64,000 nucleotides of DNA, taken from Methylobacter psychrophilus (lineage in GTDB: Bacteria; Pseudomonadota; Gammaproteobacteria; Methylococcales; Methylomonadaceae). The position numbers and the translations under genes are program-made. The stretch is from NCBI RefSeq assembly GCF_025583945.1, contig NZ_JAOEGU010000013.1:36938-100937 (forward strand), written 5' to 3'. Under the pieces are notes generated by a model. That model saw nothing but the letters and a program-made list of their open reading frames with translations. It did no database searches and had not been told where the DNA came from. Positions 27,566 through 36,004 of the stretch are shown piece by piece; the stretch's first letter is position 1; every line of letters begins with the position of its first letter.

Positions 27566-28100
27566 GAAGTGATCACATCATCAGCCCGAACCCATATAAA
27601 AAAAGCCGGACTTCACTGCGTGACCATAACGGGATAAAACTCGGCACTTCGGTTTTCTGCATCAGGAACCGCAACTTTTTATTCTTACCTTACGATAGGT
27701 TTTGGTTTAAATGTATAGTTCCATAAATAATTCATTAATACAATTCGTATAAATACCTACTTGAGTAGTTTTATTTTTAATCACTTCGGGTGGTTTTTAG
27801 CCTATAGAAAATACATGCTTTTATGACTATAGTTATGAGCTGTTACAACAATAATCGTTTTGTCAGGGTATTTATGATTACCTACTTTATTACCCAATAA
27901 CTCCCATAATAATCCGTAATTTATAGCCTTATTAATAAATGGCTAATTCGCAATAACCCAATTTATTTTATGGTAAATTAAAAAACTAACTTATACTTAC
28001 GCATCTCAAGTTAAGACACTCAAATCTTATCCTGATTTAACTATATTTTATTGTTTATTTACAAGTGTTTACACCCCCCCTCCCTTGCTCAGGAAGTTCA
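27566..28100. other. Long non-coding region between divergent secreted-protein genes
   Basis: About 535 bp, very AT-rich, with no supportable gene. A 45-bp stretch near 27783-27830 (ACTTCGGGTGGTTTTT then ATACATGCTTTTATGA) resembles one at 25282-25330 (ACTTCGGGTAGTTTTTT then GGCATGTTTTTATGA), so the two upstream regions share a motif. It probably holds the promoters for the GDSL and cohesin-like genes. Confidence 0.4.
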
Positions 28101-28697
28101 ATGAAAAATAATCACCAGGCTTTTAACAGTCTACTATTTAGTCTTGTTATCTGCATAAGTTTAATCGGAGCTGCCCAAGCATCTCCATCTATCTCTTTAA
28201 TTGCCAACAATCCAACAGTCACTGCGGGTTCGCAGGCGACTTTTGAATTATGGATGGATTTCACCGGTGAACCTACGTTGGGTGGCGGTGTTGATGTGGT
28301 CTTTGACAACTTTCTCAATGGCAATCAACTGAGCTTTAATTCATACACACCGGAAGCATTGGGTGATCGTGATCTTATCAATGTACCCACTGTCAGCACG
28401 TTAGGTGATCAACTTGAAGCCATCACTTTCGGTGACTTTACTAATGGATTGGAAGGCCCGGCATTGGTTGGCACCTTGGTGTTCGATACCTTGGTAGCCG
28501 GAAATTTCACCTTGTCACTAATTGACAGCATTAATGCCGGAGGATTTTCCTCAATGACTGGAACGTCTCAATTCCCTGCTTACATCTCTGCGGACTTGAT
28601 CGTTACACCATCTGCAGTACCTGTTCCAGCAACTGCCTGGCTGATGTTAAGCGGTTTAATTGGATTAGCGTATAGATCGAAAGCTAAACAAGCATAG
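28101..28697 (+). CDS. Cohesin-like domain protein with PEP-CTERM-type sorting signal
   Basis: 198 residues from the ATG at 28101 (AGGAAG upstream). After a signal peptide ending A-Q-A-S-P, residues about 25-165 form a beta-rich domain with A-G-S-Q-A-T-F-E-L-W-M-D-F-T-G, G-G-G-V-D-V-V-F-D and L-V-G-T-L-V-F-D-T, resembling cohesin/carbohydrate-binding folds. The C-terminus V-P-V-P-A-T-A-W-L-M-L-S-G-L-I-G-L-A then R-S-K-A-K is a PEP-CTERM variant: short motif, membrane helix, basic end. It would be processed by an exosortase. The next gene encodes a dockerin-like protein, a suggestive partner. Confidence 0.75.
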   Translation: MKNNHQAFNSLLFSLVICISLIGAAQASPSISLIANNPTVTAGSQATFELWMDFTGEPTLGGGVDVVFDNFLNGNQLSFNSYTPEALGDRDLINVPTVSTLGDQLEAITFGDFTNGLEGPALVGTLVFDTLVAGNFTLSLIDSINAGGFSSMTGTSQFPAYISADLIVTPSAVPVPATAWLMLSGLIGLAYRSKAKQA

Positions 28698-28755
28698 CAT
28701 CACAAAATACTGGATAGTCCTTATTTTTTAGCTTATTTGATCATCAGAGACACTT

Positions 28756-30138
28756 ATGAAATCTACGTACAACACTTTTCGGCCAAGTCTAACCGGACAT
28801 TTACGCACTTTATCACGTTTGGCGCTGCCAATCTTATGCCTGTCAGCAGGCTCTACCCATGCCGTGACTTATTTTGGCTCATTGAGCAACTTTGATGTAG
28901 TTAACAACAGTACCGAACCCTGCAACGGTTTTGAAATTGAACTGGACGGCTTGACCAGTAAAGAGATTACTTACACTTTTATTTATCAAAGTTACGGCAC
29001 TCCACGCTTGGTGGATTCCCTGGATGCAAACGGTAAACCCGTAGTTAAGATACGCTATGAAAGTAAGTACAACCCGGTTACCCATACATTTCTTAATACG
29101 ACACCGGTTGCCCCCATTCCAACCATGACCACGGCGGGACACCAATGCACATCAATGCCAAATGCTCAGAACACCAGTGGCTGTGAACACTATGGCTTGG
29201 GTATTATCGGCAATCCAACCAAAACGATTTATCGCTGGTTGGTGGCCGACCCCGTTACACCGGGTAATTTGACCTACCAGCTTGATCCGGCCACCGGCCT
29301 GCCTGACACGGTCAGTATTCCTGCGCCCGTTTTCGTCGTCAATGCCCAGCCCGCACAAATTCCACAGCCGCCCGCACCTGTTGCAGGTGCTCTGCCTGTT
29401 GCACCAGTAGCCGTACCTCCACAGCCAGTGGTACAAGTGGAAATTGAAGTACCCGAAGCGCCAGAGCCAATTAATTATCAATATGGTAAGGCCATGTGGG
29501 TAAAAGTGTTTACTACCGAATCACCGAGTCCTCGTGATCTCAAAGATTTGGTCACTGACAATGCGAAAGTGCCCAATGACCCGTCCGAGATTGAAGTAGA
29601 ATGGCAACTTTTGCAAAAAACTATTGATCCCAAGAAGCTGGCTGGTGGACGGGACAAACTCGAAGCCAATCTTGCCGGACAGCCTATGGCACAGGGTAAT
29701 GAATCAGTTACCCGCCGTTACGAGTTCTACGAATATGCTGGCGAATTTGATCCGGAGAATAACGAGGTGCTACCAGTCAGTGACTCAAATCCGGTGCCTG
29801 GCGATATTGGCAATTACATCGGTGCGCAGATGGCCGCCATGAATGTTTTTGATGCAGATAGCGATACCAAAGATGATGTTATGGATAATTGCTTGGTGAA
29901 GCCAAACACAGATCAGCGTGACACCGATAGTGACGGCTTCGGCAATGTCTGTGATCCTGATTTGAACAACGACTTTGTGGTCAATAATGCCGATCTTAAC
30001 CTGATGAAACTCCAGTTCTTAAAGAAAATCCCTAATCCTGACTCTGATTTGAACGGCGACGGCAAAGTTAACTTTAACGATCTGGCTATTTTGAAAACCT
30101 TTATGGGCAAAGCACCCGGGCCACAAGCAGCCAAGTAA
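28756..30138 (+). CDS. Secreted protein with C-terminal calcium-binding, dockerin-like repeats
   Basis: 460 residues with an N-terminal signal peptide (ending near T-H-A-V). The middle has a long Pro/Val/Ala-rich linker (about residues 190-235), then a folded segment of unknown type. The last 90 residues hold a thrombospondin-type-3-like D-A-D-S-D-T-K-D-D stretch and D-T-D-S-D-G-F-G-N-V-C-D, followed by two dockerin-type loops, D-L-N-N-D-F-V-V-N-N-A-D-L-N and D-L-N-G-D-G-K-V-N-F-N-D-L. Dockerins bind cohesins in a calcium-dependent way. It lies 58 bp after the cohesin-like gene, probably in one operon. The N-terminal part is not recognised. Confidence 0.75.
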   Translation: MKSTYNTFRPSLTGHLRTLSRLALPILCLSAGSTHAVTYFGSLSNFDVVNNSTEPCNGFEIELDGLTSKEITYTFIYQSYGTPRLVDSLDANGKPVVKIRYESKYNPVTHTFLNTTPVAPIPTMTTAGHQCTSMPNAQNTSGCEHYGLGIIGNPTKTIYRWLVADPVTPGNLTYQLDPATGLPDTVSIPAPVFVVNAQPAQIPQPPAPVAGALPVAPVAVPPQPVVQVEIEVPEAPEPINYQYGKAMWVKVFTTESPSPRDLKDLVTDNAKVPNDPSEIEVEWQLLQKTIDPKKLAGGRDKLEANLAGQPMAQGNESVTRRYEFYEYAGEFDPENNEVLPVSDSNPVPGDIGNYIGAQMAAMNVFDADSDTKDDVMDNCLVKPNTDQRDTDSDGFGNVCDPDLNNDFVVNNADLNLMKLQFLKKIPNPDSDLNGDGKVNFNDLAILKTFMGKAPGPQAAK

Positions 30139-30281
30139 TTCCTGAAAATGATTCTGGCCGTCGTTATTGTCACTGCGAAGGCCAGAACAACTGCCCTGCA
30201 TCACTAATAATCAGTCATTGTTTATAATATCGACTATTATGTCCTCAGAATAAATTATTAATAGTTAAGCAGGCTCATCAG

Positions 30282-30746
30282 ATGAATCATGAATACTTTA
30301 TGCACAAAGCCATAGAACTGGCTTTAAAAGTACCGCAATTTCCGTTTGGAGCAATCATCGTAAAACGGGCAACCGGTGAGATTGTTGCTGAAGGCTTTAA
30401 TCAGTCCGTCGTTAATCCAACTTTTCACGGCGAAATGGTGGCGATTAACCGTTGTGCCGAATTACAGCAGCCAGTGGATTGGAGCGAACTTGATCTTTAT
30501 ACCACAGCAGAGCCATGCCCTATGTGTCAAAGTGCCATTCTATGGGCAGGCATTGCCACTGTTTACTATGGGACATCTATCCCTTATTTAAAGGAACATA
30601 ATTGGCGACAAATTAATATTCGTGCATCTGAAGTAATCGCCCAAACGAGCTTTGGTCATACGACTATCGTTGGCGGCATTTTGGAGGCTGAATGTAATGC
30701 GCTATTTGAGAAGGCACCAAGAGGTGTATTTCATCAACACACTTAA
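30282..30746 (+). CDS. Nucleoside/guanine deaminase-like protein
   Basis: 154 residues, the full length of a CDA-fold deaminase. Zinc ligands are His49 and, in P-C-P-M-C, Cys79 and Cys82; the catalytic glutamate is Glu51 in H-G-E. The sequence is closer to guanine deaminase/nucleoside deaminases than to TadA because it lacks an obvious tRNA-binding tail. Substrate unproven. It is a stand-alone gene. Confidence 0.85.
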   Translation: MNHEYFMHKAIELALKVPQFPFGAIIVKRATGEIVAEGFNQSVVNPTFHGEMVAINRCAELQQPVDWSELDLYTTAEPCPMCQSAILWAGIATVYYGTSIPYLKEHNWRQINIRASEVIAQTSFGHTTIVGGILEAECNALFEKAPRGVFHQHT

Positions 30747-30764
30747 CCAGCAAATGCTCATTCC

Positions 30765-30905
30765 AACAATCTGAGTATCCCTCGTGGGAAGCAATGGACT
30801 TTATCAAAGCAAAAAATTGATTTTAATGACGTGTTTCTGTCTATTTTAAAAGAGTATACGGCAGGCAACCCCATGGATGAAACGAAAAAACAGACGTGCT
30901 CATCT
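30765..30905 (+). pseudogene. Probable transposase remnant
   Basis: An open frame with protein-like sequence but no start: I-D-F-N-D-V-F-L-S-I-L-K-E-Y-T-A-G-N-P-M-D-E-T. It runs into palindromic repeat copy C at 30905 and loses sense there. The pattern recalls ISAzo13-type transposases, but I cannot confirm this from memory. The first 33 bp resemble 42388-42420 (27 of 33 identical). Confidence 0.4.
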
Positions 30906-31018
30906 ATAGACTTTCAGAATTTAAGCCTCCAACTCATGTTGCTGTAAGCCCATACAGATAACATCCCTTGAAGGGATGGTATCTGTCAACATGGAAATTA
31001 TTTATCTGAAAATCTATA
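30905..31018. repeat. TATAG-ended palindromic repeat, copy C
   Basis: Ends TATAGACTTTCAGA and TCTGAAAATCTATA with a central dyad CATCCCTTGAAGGGATG. It diverges from copies A, B and E in its left half (CTCATGTTGCTGTAAGCCC), where it resembles copy D. It truncates a probable transposase remnant. Confidence 0.8.
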
Positions 31019-31184
31019 TGCCAAAACTGATTCTCTATTGGCTGAGTAGAGAGTTTTAAAGTTGGTCACAACATTGTTGCGAGCATTATTAAAAAAGAAT
31101 GGTCATACAAAGCATAAGACTTTGAAAAATAAAGCAACTGGGGACATATAAATCGTAAGGCACAATTTTATAACGCAGCAATAC

Positions 31185-31231
31185 TGCGTCATATGACATA
31201 GTTTAATCGACAAATTGTGGCATATGACGCA
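31185..31231 (+). promoter_or_regulatory. Dyad operator candidate upstream of the copper receptor gene
   Basis: TGCGTCATATGACA (31185-31198) and TGGCATATGACGCA (31218-31231) are inverted copies of each other with 13 of 14 matches, and each half contains the palindrome CATATG. The centre-to-centre distance is 33 bp, about three helical turns, suited to a dimeric regulator. The site is about 125 bp upstream of the chosen start codon. The regulator is unknown. Confidence 0.5.
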
Positions 31232-31356
31232 TTTTTATTACCATCTAAATCATAATACCCTAATATATTAATAACTTAATGTTTGGCTTATTTTTTGCTG
31301 TAGTAATTTATGACTGGAGCTTTCCAGCTTATTTTTCGACTTTAAAACAGGCAAAA

Positions 31357-33693
31357 ATGAACAAACCTATTCAAAAAATAAAAATATCGGGTACTGTCAG
31401 GGGATATCTGTGCAATTATAAAATGATTGCTCTATTACCTTTATGCTTTACGCCGATTGTATTGGCTGCAAACGACCCTAACAAACCAGGTGATCCTGCT
31501 ATAACACTGGAGCCTGTTGTTATTATCGAGAAACTCCCGATCGCCAATACGCTGAACTCTTCAGTGATAGACGCTGATGCCATTGCAAGTAAGCAGGCCG
31601 CCGTCAGCGATACGGCAAAACTGCTTGAAGATACGCCTGGAGTTAGTTTATACAGTGGCGGCGGCATATCCAGTTTACCGGCTATTCATGGTTTAAATGA
31701 TGACCGCGTCAAAATTAATGTGAACGGTATGACGATTACTTCGGCATGCGCCAACCACATGAATCCTCCCTTATCTTATATTGATCGTAGCAATATCGGC
31801 AAAATCACTATCATGTCAGGTATTACCCCTGTGAGTATGGGCGGCGATAGTATTGGTGGTACGATTTCCGTAGAATCAGCCGATCCGGTATTTGCTGAAC
31901 CCGGTAAGGATATTCTGATTGATGGCAGTGTTTCAGGATTTTATCGCAGTAATCGTGATGCCTTTGGTGGCAGTATTGCCGCCGGTATCGCCAACAAAAA
32001 TGTACGACTGGATTATACCGGCTCACATACCGAAAGCATGAATTATAAGGATGGTAATGGTGATATCGTAAAATCCAGTTCTTATGAAAACCAAAATCAT
32101 GCTGCCACGCTGTCATTTAAATATGACAAGCATTTGGTGGTGATTAAAGGTGGCCAGCAACATGTCCCGTTTGAAAACTTCCCCAATGCACGTATGGATT
32201 TGACCAACAATGACTCTATTTTTGGCAACATCATGCATAAAGGCATTTTTGATTGGGGTAATCTGGAAAGCCGGTTTTTCTATGAAAGCACTCAGCATAG
32301 TATGGATATTGGTCAAGATAAACAGGCATTTGCTTTTGCTCCGCCCAACAATCTTATGCCAATGGACACCAGAGGCAGAAACCTGGGCTACAAAGTTCAG
32401 GCGGAAATTCCGTTATCAACACGCGACACCTTGCGGGTAGGTAATGAATATATCGGCAATACCATTAATGATTGGTGGTCACCGGTTAATACCAAGGTGG
32501 CTGGAGCGAAACCGCCTTTATACATGATGGCTCCAGAAACGTTTACCAACATCAATAATGGTGAGCGTGAACGTATTGGCACCTTTGCTGAATGGGAAGC
32601 GAAGTGGTCACCCCAATGGAAAACCATGCTGGGCTTGCGTTATGATCATACCAACACCAATACCGGTAATGTGGAACCCTATAATCCGCTATTACTCAAT
32701 AACGCAGGCGTTGCCGGTGCCGGTGCCAATATCGCAGGAGCCGGATTAAGTCTGTCAGCAGCAAATGCTTTTAACGCCCAGAATCATGAACGTAATACCG
32801 ATACTTTTGATATAACCGCCATGTTGCAATTCACTCCCACCACCATCAGTGAATATGAGTTTGGTTATGCCCGTAAAAACCGCGCGCCCAATCTTTATGA
32901 ACGTTACTTATGGGGCCGACGACCCATGGACATGGGCATGAATGGCTGGTTTGGTGATGGCAACGGCTATGTCGGCAATATGAACCTAAAACCGGAAACT
33001 GCCCATACCGTTAGTTTTACCGCTGCTTTTGATGATGCGAATAAGGATCTCTGGAAGGTTAAAGCGACGCCGTATTTTACCTATGTTGAAAACTTTATTG
33101 ATGCTGATCGCTGCCCACAGCAATTTAGCACTGATATGGCTTGTACTCCTGCCAACCAAACAGCAACCAATAAATATGTCTATTTACAATTTGCCAACCA
33201 TGATGCGCGTTTATGGGGTATCGATGTTTCCGGACAAGCCCAATTGTATAGCCATAAAACGGTTGGTGACTTTTCTACCCATACCGTGATGAGTTATGTG
33301 CGCGGCGAACGTATGGATGGCGGCAACCTTTATCACATGATGCCGTTTAATGCCAAACTCAGCCTGGATCATAAACGCAAAGGCTGGCAAAGTGCCTTCG
33401 AGATGCAGTTTGTTGATAGCAAAGATTATGTACAAGCAGTAAGAAACGAAACCCAAACGCCTTCCTATATTCTACTGAATGCCAGAACCGGCTATGAGTG
33501 GGAAAAGATTCGACTGGATGTCGGATTGGATAACGTTCTGGATAAACAGTATTACAATCCTTTGGGGGGATCTTATCTGGGTGACCGTTTTGGCATGAAT
33601 CCAACAGGCACTCCCGACACCACCGTTCCTTATGGCAGAAACCTGGCTGGCATGGGACGTTCAGTTTATGTCGGTGTGAATATAAAATATTAA
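31357..33693 (+). CDS. TonB-dependent outer-membrane receptor, OprC-type (copper)
   Basis: 778 residues from the ATG at 31357; the frame is open to 31279, and an ATG at 31420 is also possible. A signal peptide precedes a plug domain (V-S-D-T-A-K-L-L-E-D-T-P-G-V, then S-M-G-G-D-S-I-G-G-T-I) and a 22-strand barrel ending in an aromatic-rich strand (V-Y-V-G-V-N-I-K-Y). Cys131-x3-Met135 and His314-x-Met316 correspond in spacing and region to the CxxxM and HxM copper site described for Pseudomonas OprC. This supports copper import energised by TonB. The next intact genes encode an HMA-domain membrane protein and a rhodanese. Confidence 0.85.
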   Translation: MNKPIQKIKISGTVRGYLCNYKMIALLPLCFTPIVLAANDPNKPGDPAITLEPVVIIEKLPIANTLNSSVIDADAIASKQAAVSDTAKLLEDTPGVSLYSGGGISSLPAIHGLNDDRVKINVNGMTITSACANHMNPPLSYIDRSNIGKITIMSGITPVSMGGDSIGGTISVESADPVFAEPGKDILIDGSVSGFYRSNRDAFGGSIAAGIANKNVRLDYTGSHTESMNYKDGNGDIVKSSSYENQNHAATLSFKYDKHLVVIKGGQQHVPFENFPNARMDLTNNDSIFGNIMHKGIFDWGNLESRFFYESTQHSMDIGQDKQAFAFAPPNNLMPMDTRGRNLGYKVQAEIPLSTRDTLRVGNEYIGNTINDWWSPVNTKVAGAKPPLYMMAPETFTNINNGERERIGTFAEWEAKWSPQWKTMLGLRYDHTNTNTGNVEPYNPLLLNNAGVAGAGANIAGAGLSLSAANAFNAQNHERNTDTFDITAMLQFTPTTISEYEFGYARKNRAPNLYERYLWGRRPMDMGMNGWFGDGNGYVGNMNLKPETAHTVSFTAAFDDANKDLWKVKATPYFTYVENFIDADRCPQQFSTDMACTPANQTATNKYVYLQFANHDARLWGIDVSGQAQLYSHKTVGDFSTHTVMSYVRGERMDGGNLYHMMPFNAKLSLDHKRKGWQSAFEMQFVDSKDYVQAVRNETQTPSYILLNARTGYEWEKIRLDVGLDNVLDKQYYNPLGGSYLGDRFGMNPTGTPDTTVPYGRNLAGMGRSVYVGVNIKY

Positions 33694-33786
33694 TCTGCTT
33701 GGCAAGATGTTTCAGTCAAGCCCGAACAGCTAATAAAGGACTGATACTAAATATTAAGCTAAGCGGCTGGTGTCATATCAAGGAAT

Positions 33787-33829
33787 CACGTTCTGTTTCC
33801 AAAGCTGAATATTTTGGAAACGGAGCGTG
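33787..33829 (+). terminator. Possible terminator hairpin after the copper receptor
   Basis: CACG-TTC-T-GTTTCCAAA pairs with TTTGGAAAC-GGAGCGTG around a 9-nt loop, a 17-bp stem with two mismatches. AT-rich sequence (GATATTTTTCTT) follows at a short distance. It lies about 94 nt after the receptor stop codon. Confidence 0.4.
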
Positions 33830-33987
33830 TTCAGCGATATTTTTCTTATCCAACAGCGTTATGGCTGAGCTTACTTAATCTGGTTTACTGGCTAATTAGC
33901 CACCATGGCAGATGCTAAGTCAGTAAAAAACGTGCTAGCATTAGTATTACAGTGTTATCTAATGTAGATTAATGAGGCAGACTTAAC

Positions 33988-34086
33988 ATGAAGACAATAG
34001 CCAATTTGCAACGCCGTAAATTATTAAAATACGCAGCCGTCGCCCTTACCAGTACGGCCACTGATGACCATTATCGTTTTTTATAA
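33988..34086 (+). pseudogene. Stub of a Tat-exported protein (32 codons)
   Basis: An ATG with GAGGCAG upstream starts a 32-residue frame with the twin-arginine motif R-R-K-L-L-K followed by a hydrophobic stretch Y-A-A-V-A-L-T-S-T-A, then D-D-H-Y-R-F-L and stop. This is a Tat signal peptide without a cargo. It sits between the copper receptor and the HMA-SafE gene, where a periplasmic metalloprotein would fit. It is probably a deletion remnant, though a functional small peptide cannot be excluded. Confidence 0.45.
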
Positions 34087-34095
34087 GAGTTTACC

Positions 34096-35145
34096 ATGAC
34101 CCAACGTACACTTTCGTTTCCTGTTAGCGGTATGCATTGTGCTGGCTGTGAAGCCGTTATTTGTACTGCTGTGAAGGAGTTGCCGGGGATTGACACCGTT
34201 AGCGCCGATCATATCGCCAAAAAAGTACAGGTTAGCTTTGATGATGTACTCACCTCACAGTCAGCAATTCTGGCCTGTATCGAGAGCAAAGGTTATAACT
34301 ATGGTATGCAGGTCGAAAAATTTTTATGGGGACCACGTTTACAACAACTCGCCGTATTTTTAGTATTGCTGGCTCTGGTGGGCGGAGTCGCCTTCTGGGG
34401 TAAAAGCCTCATGCCCGGATTAATGAAGCAGTTCGATGCACGTCTTGGCTATGGTGTAATCTTTACCGTGGGGTTTCTTACCGGTTTTCATTGCATCGGT
34501 ATGTGCGGTGGTTTTGTGATGAATTACACCCAAGGCTTACAAGAACGCGGACGACGAGCGGTATTTTTTGCTCATTTGTCTTATGCACTGGGCAAGAATC
34601 TCTCTTATGCTCTGCTCGGTGCCGGATTCGGTGCGTTGGGTGCCGTTCTTACCATCACTCCACATATGCGTGGAATCGCCGCACTGGTAGCAGGGATATT
34701 TTTAGTACTGTTTGGTTTGACTATGCTCAAGCTATTGCCCAAATTTCGTCTGCCATCTCTGCGTTCCAAATCGGGATCAGTCACGCAACGAATCTATCGT
34801 GATCTCAAACCCAGACGCAACCCCTTTAGTATCGGCTTTTTAAGCGGTTTTTTACTTGGCTGCGGCCCGCTACAAGCCATGTATATCATGGCACTCGGTA
34901 TCGCTAATCCCTTGGAAGGTGCTTTATTGCTGCTGTGTTTTGGCACCGGCACATTAATTCCTTTATTGACTTTTGGCATATTCGCCAGCGCACTTAGCGC
35001 AAAAATCCAGAACCAGTTAATGGCCGTATCCGGTATTCTGGTTATTCTTATGGGCTTGATGATGACAGATCGCGGACTAAAACTAACCCAGTCCGGTTAT
35101 AACTTCTCGACAGTTGTAGAGCGGTTTTCAGTGCCACATCCTTAG
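34096..35145 (+). CDS. HMA metal-binding domain fused to a SafE/UreH-like membrane domain
   Basis: 349 residues. Residues 1-70 are a heavy-metal-associated domain with the copper-binding G-M-H-C-A-G-C-E motif (Cys15 and Cys18). The rest has about seven to eight membrane helices with conserved blocks G-F-L-T-G-F-H-C-I-G-M-C-G-G-F and L-S-G-F-L-L-G-C-G-P-L-Q-A-M-Y, the signature of the sulfite exporter TauE/SafE-UreH-like (DsbD-related) family, in which the cysteines are often implicated in metal or thiol transfer. Placement behind an OprC-type receptor suggests handling copper at the inner membrane. The direction of transport is not shown. Confidence 0.85.
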   Translation: MTQRTLSFPVSGMHCAGCEAVICTAVKELPGIDTVSADHIAKKVQVSFDDVLTSQSAILACIESKGYNYGMQVEKFLWGPRLQQLAVFLVLLALVGGVAFWGKSLMPGLMKQFDARLGYGVIFTVGFLTGFHCIGMCGGFVMNYTQGLQERGRRAVFFAHLSYALGKNLSYALLGAGFGALGAVLTITPHMRGIAALVAGIFLVLFGLTMLKLLPKFRLPSLRSKSGSVTQRIYRDLKPRRNPFSIGFLSGFLLGCGPLQAMYIMALGIANPLEGALLLLCFGTGTLIPLLTFGIFASALSAKIQNQLMAVSGILVILMGLMMTDRGLKLTQSGYNFSTVVERFSVPHP

Positions 35146-35221
35146 TATTGTCATTAGGCAATGCCAAAATAGATGTTTTTTAATGACACACTTCGTAAAA
35201 TTAACAACCCAAGGAAAGATG

Positions 35222-35746
35222 ATGAAGAAAAAGTACCGTATCCTGATAGCTTTATGCATATTTGTAGCTACTGGCGCATTGGCGGGCAATAGCTTGTTAA
35301 AAGAAACGGACATTGAAGCAGTCGCGCTTAAAGTGGCCACAGAAACCATGCAAGGTGGTTATAAACTTTTGAGCGTGGCTGAGCTTAAACAAATGATTGA
35401 TGCCAAAGAAAACTTTGTGCTGATTGATGCTCACCCTACCGAAGAATACAATATGGCTTATATTGATGGCGCACGGCATTTTGGGTTTCAATCCAATCAT
35501 TCGGGTAATTGGGAAAAAGATATAACGATGCCTGATAATTTTACTCAGGAGGATTATCGTGTCTTACTGGGCGCTGATAAAAACAAGAAAATCGTCACTT
35601 ATTGCGGTCTTACCAAATGTGGTCGCTCACATAATGCGGCATCTTGGGCAAAAAAACTGGGCTACACCAATGTATACCGTGCGCCAAGTGGCATTTCTGC
35701 ATGGATAGATAGCGGTTATTCCTACAAAACCAATCTGAACAAGTAA
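35222..35746 (+). CDS. Periplasmic rhodanese-domain protein
   Basis: 174 residues from the ATG at 35222, which follows AAGGAAAG; upstream starts at 35219 and 35183 are in frame. A signal peptide precedes a rhodanese domain (L-S-V-A-E-L-K-Q-M-I, F-V-L-I-D-A-H-P-T-E-E-Y). The active-site loop is Y-C-G-L-T-K-C-G-R-S-H-N, two residues longer than the usual C-x4-R loop, with an extra cysteine; related proteins with C-G-x-x-K-C are known. It could transfer sulfur or handle thiols and copper in the periplasm. It ends the receptor/HMA gene group. Confidence 0.82.
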   Translation: MKKKYRILIALCIFVATGALAGNSLLKETDIEAVALKVATETMQGGYKLLSVAELKQMIDAKENFVLIDAHPTEEYNMAYIDGARHFGFQSNHSGNWEKDITMPDNFTQEDYRVLLGADKNKKIVTYCGLTKCGRSHNAASWAKKLGYTNVYRAPSGISAWIDSGYSYKTNLNK

Positions 35747-35798
35747 TGATGTAACCATTATTCGGCATTTCATGTAACAAAAATTATTGTAGTTATTC

Positions 35799-35880
35799 AC
35801 CTCCCCCTTTGAAAAATGGGGATTGAGGGGGATTTATATAATAAAATCTCCCCTACCCCCTCTTTTTCAAAGAGGGGGAC
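35799..35880. repeat. GC-rich inverted repeat (CTCCCCCTTT type)
   Basis: Left arm CTCCCCCTTTGAAAAA with GGATTGAGGGGGATTT pairs with AAATCTCCCCTACCCCC and TTTTTCAAAGAGGGGGA, forming a roughly 82-bp imperfect hairpin around TATAATA. This sort of CCCCCTTTG...CAAAGAGGGGG repeat is common in many proteobacterial and cyanobacterial genomes. It lies between the convergent copper and arsenic gene groups and could serve as a bidirectional terminator. Confidence 0.65.
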
Positions 35881-36004
35881 TGAATAAATACAAATTATTT
35901 GATTGCCACACGCAAGTTATTAATTTTAAGTACATCAAAAAGATGTGTAACGGAATAGATAAAGGGGGGGAATCACCGGGGCTTTTTTGTTACGCGACAT
36001 TAGT

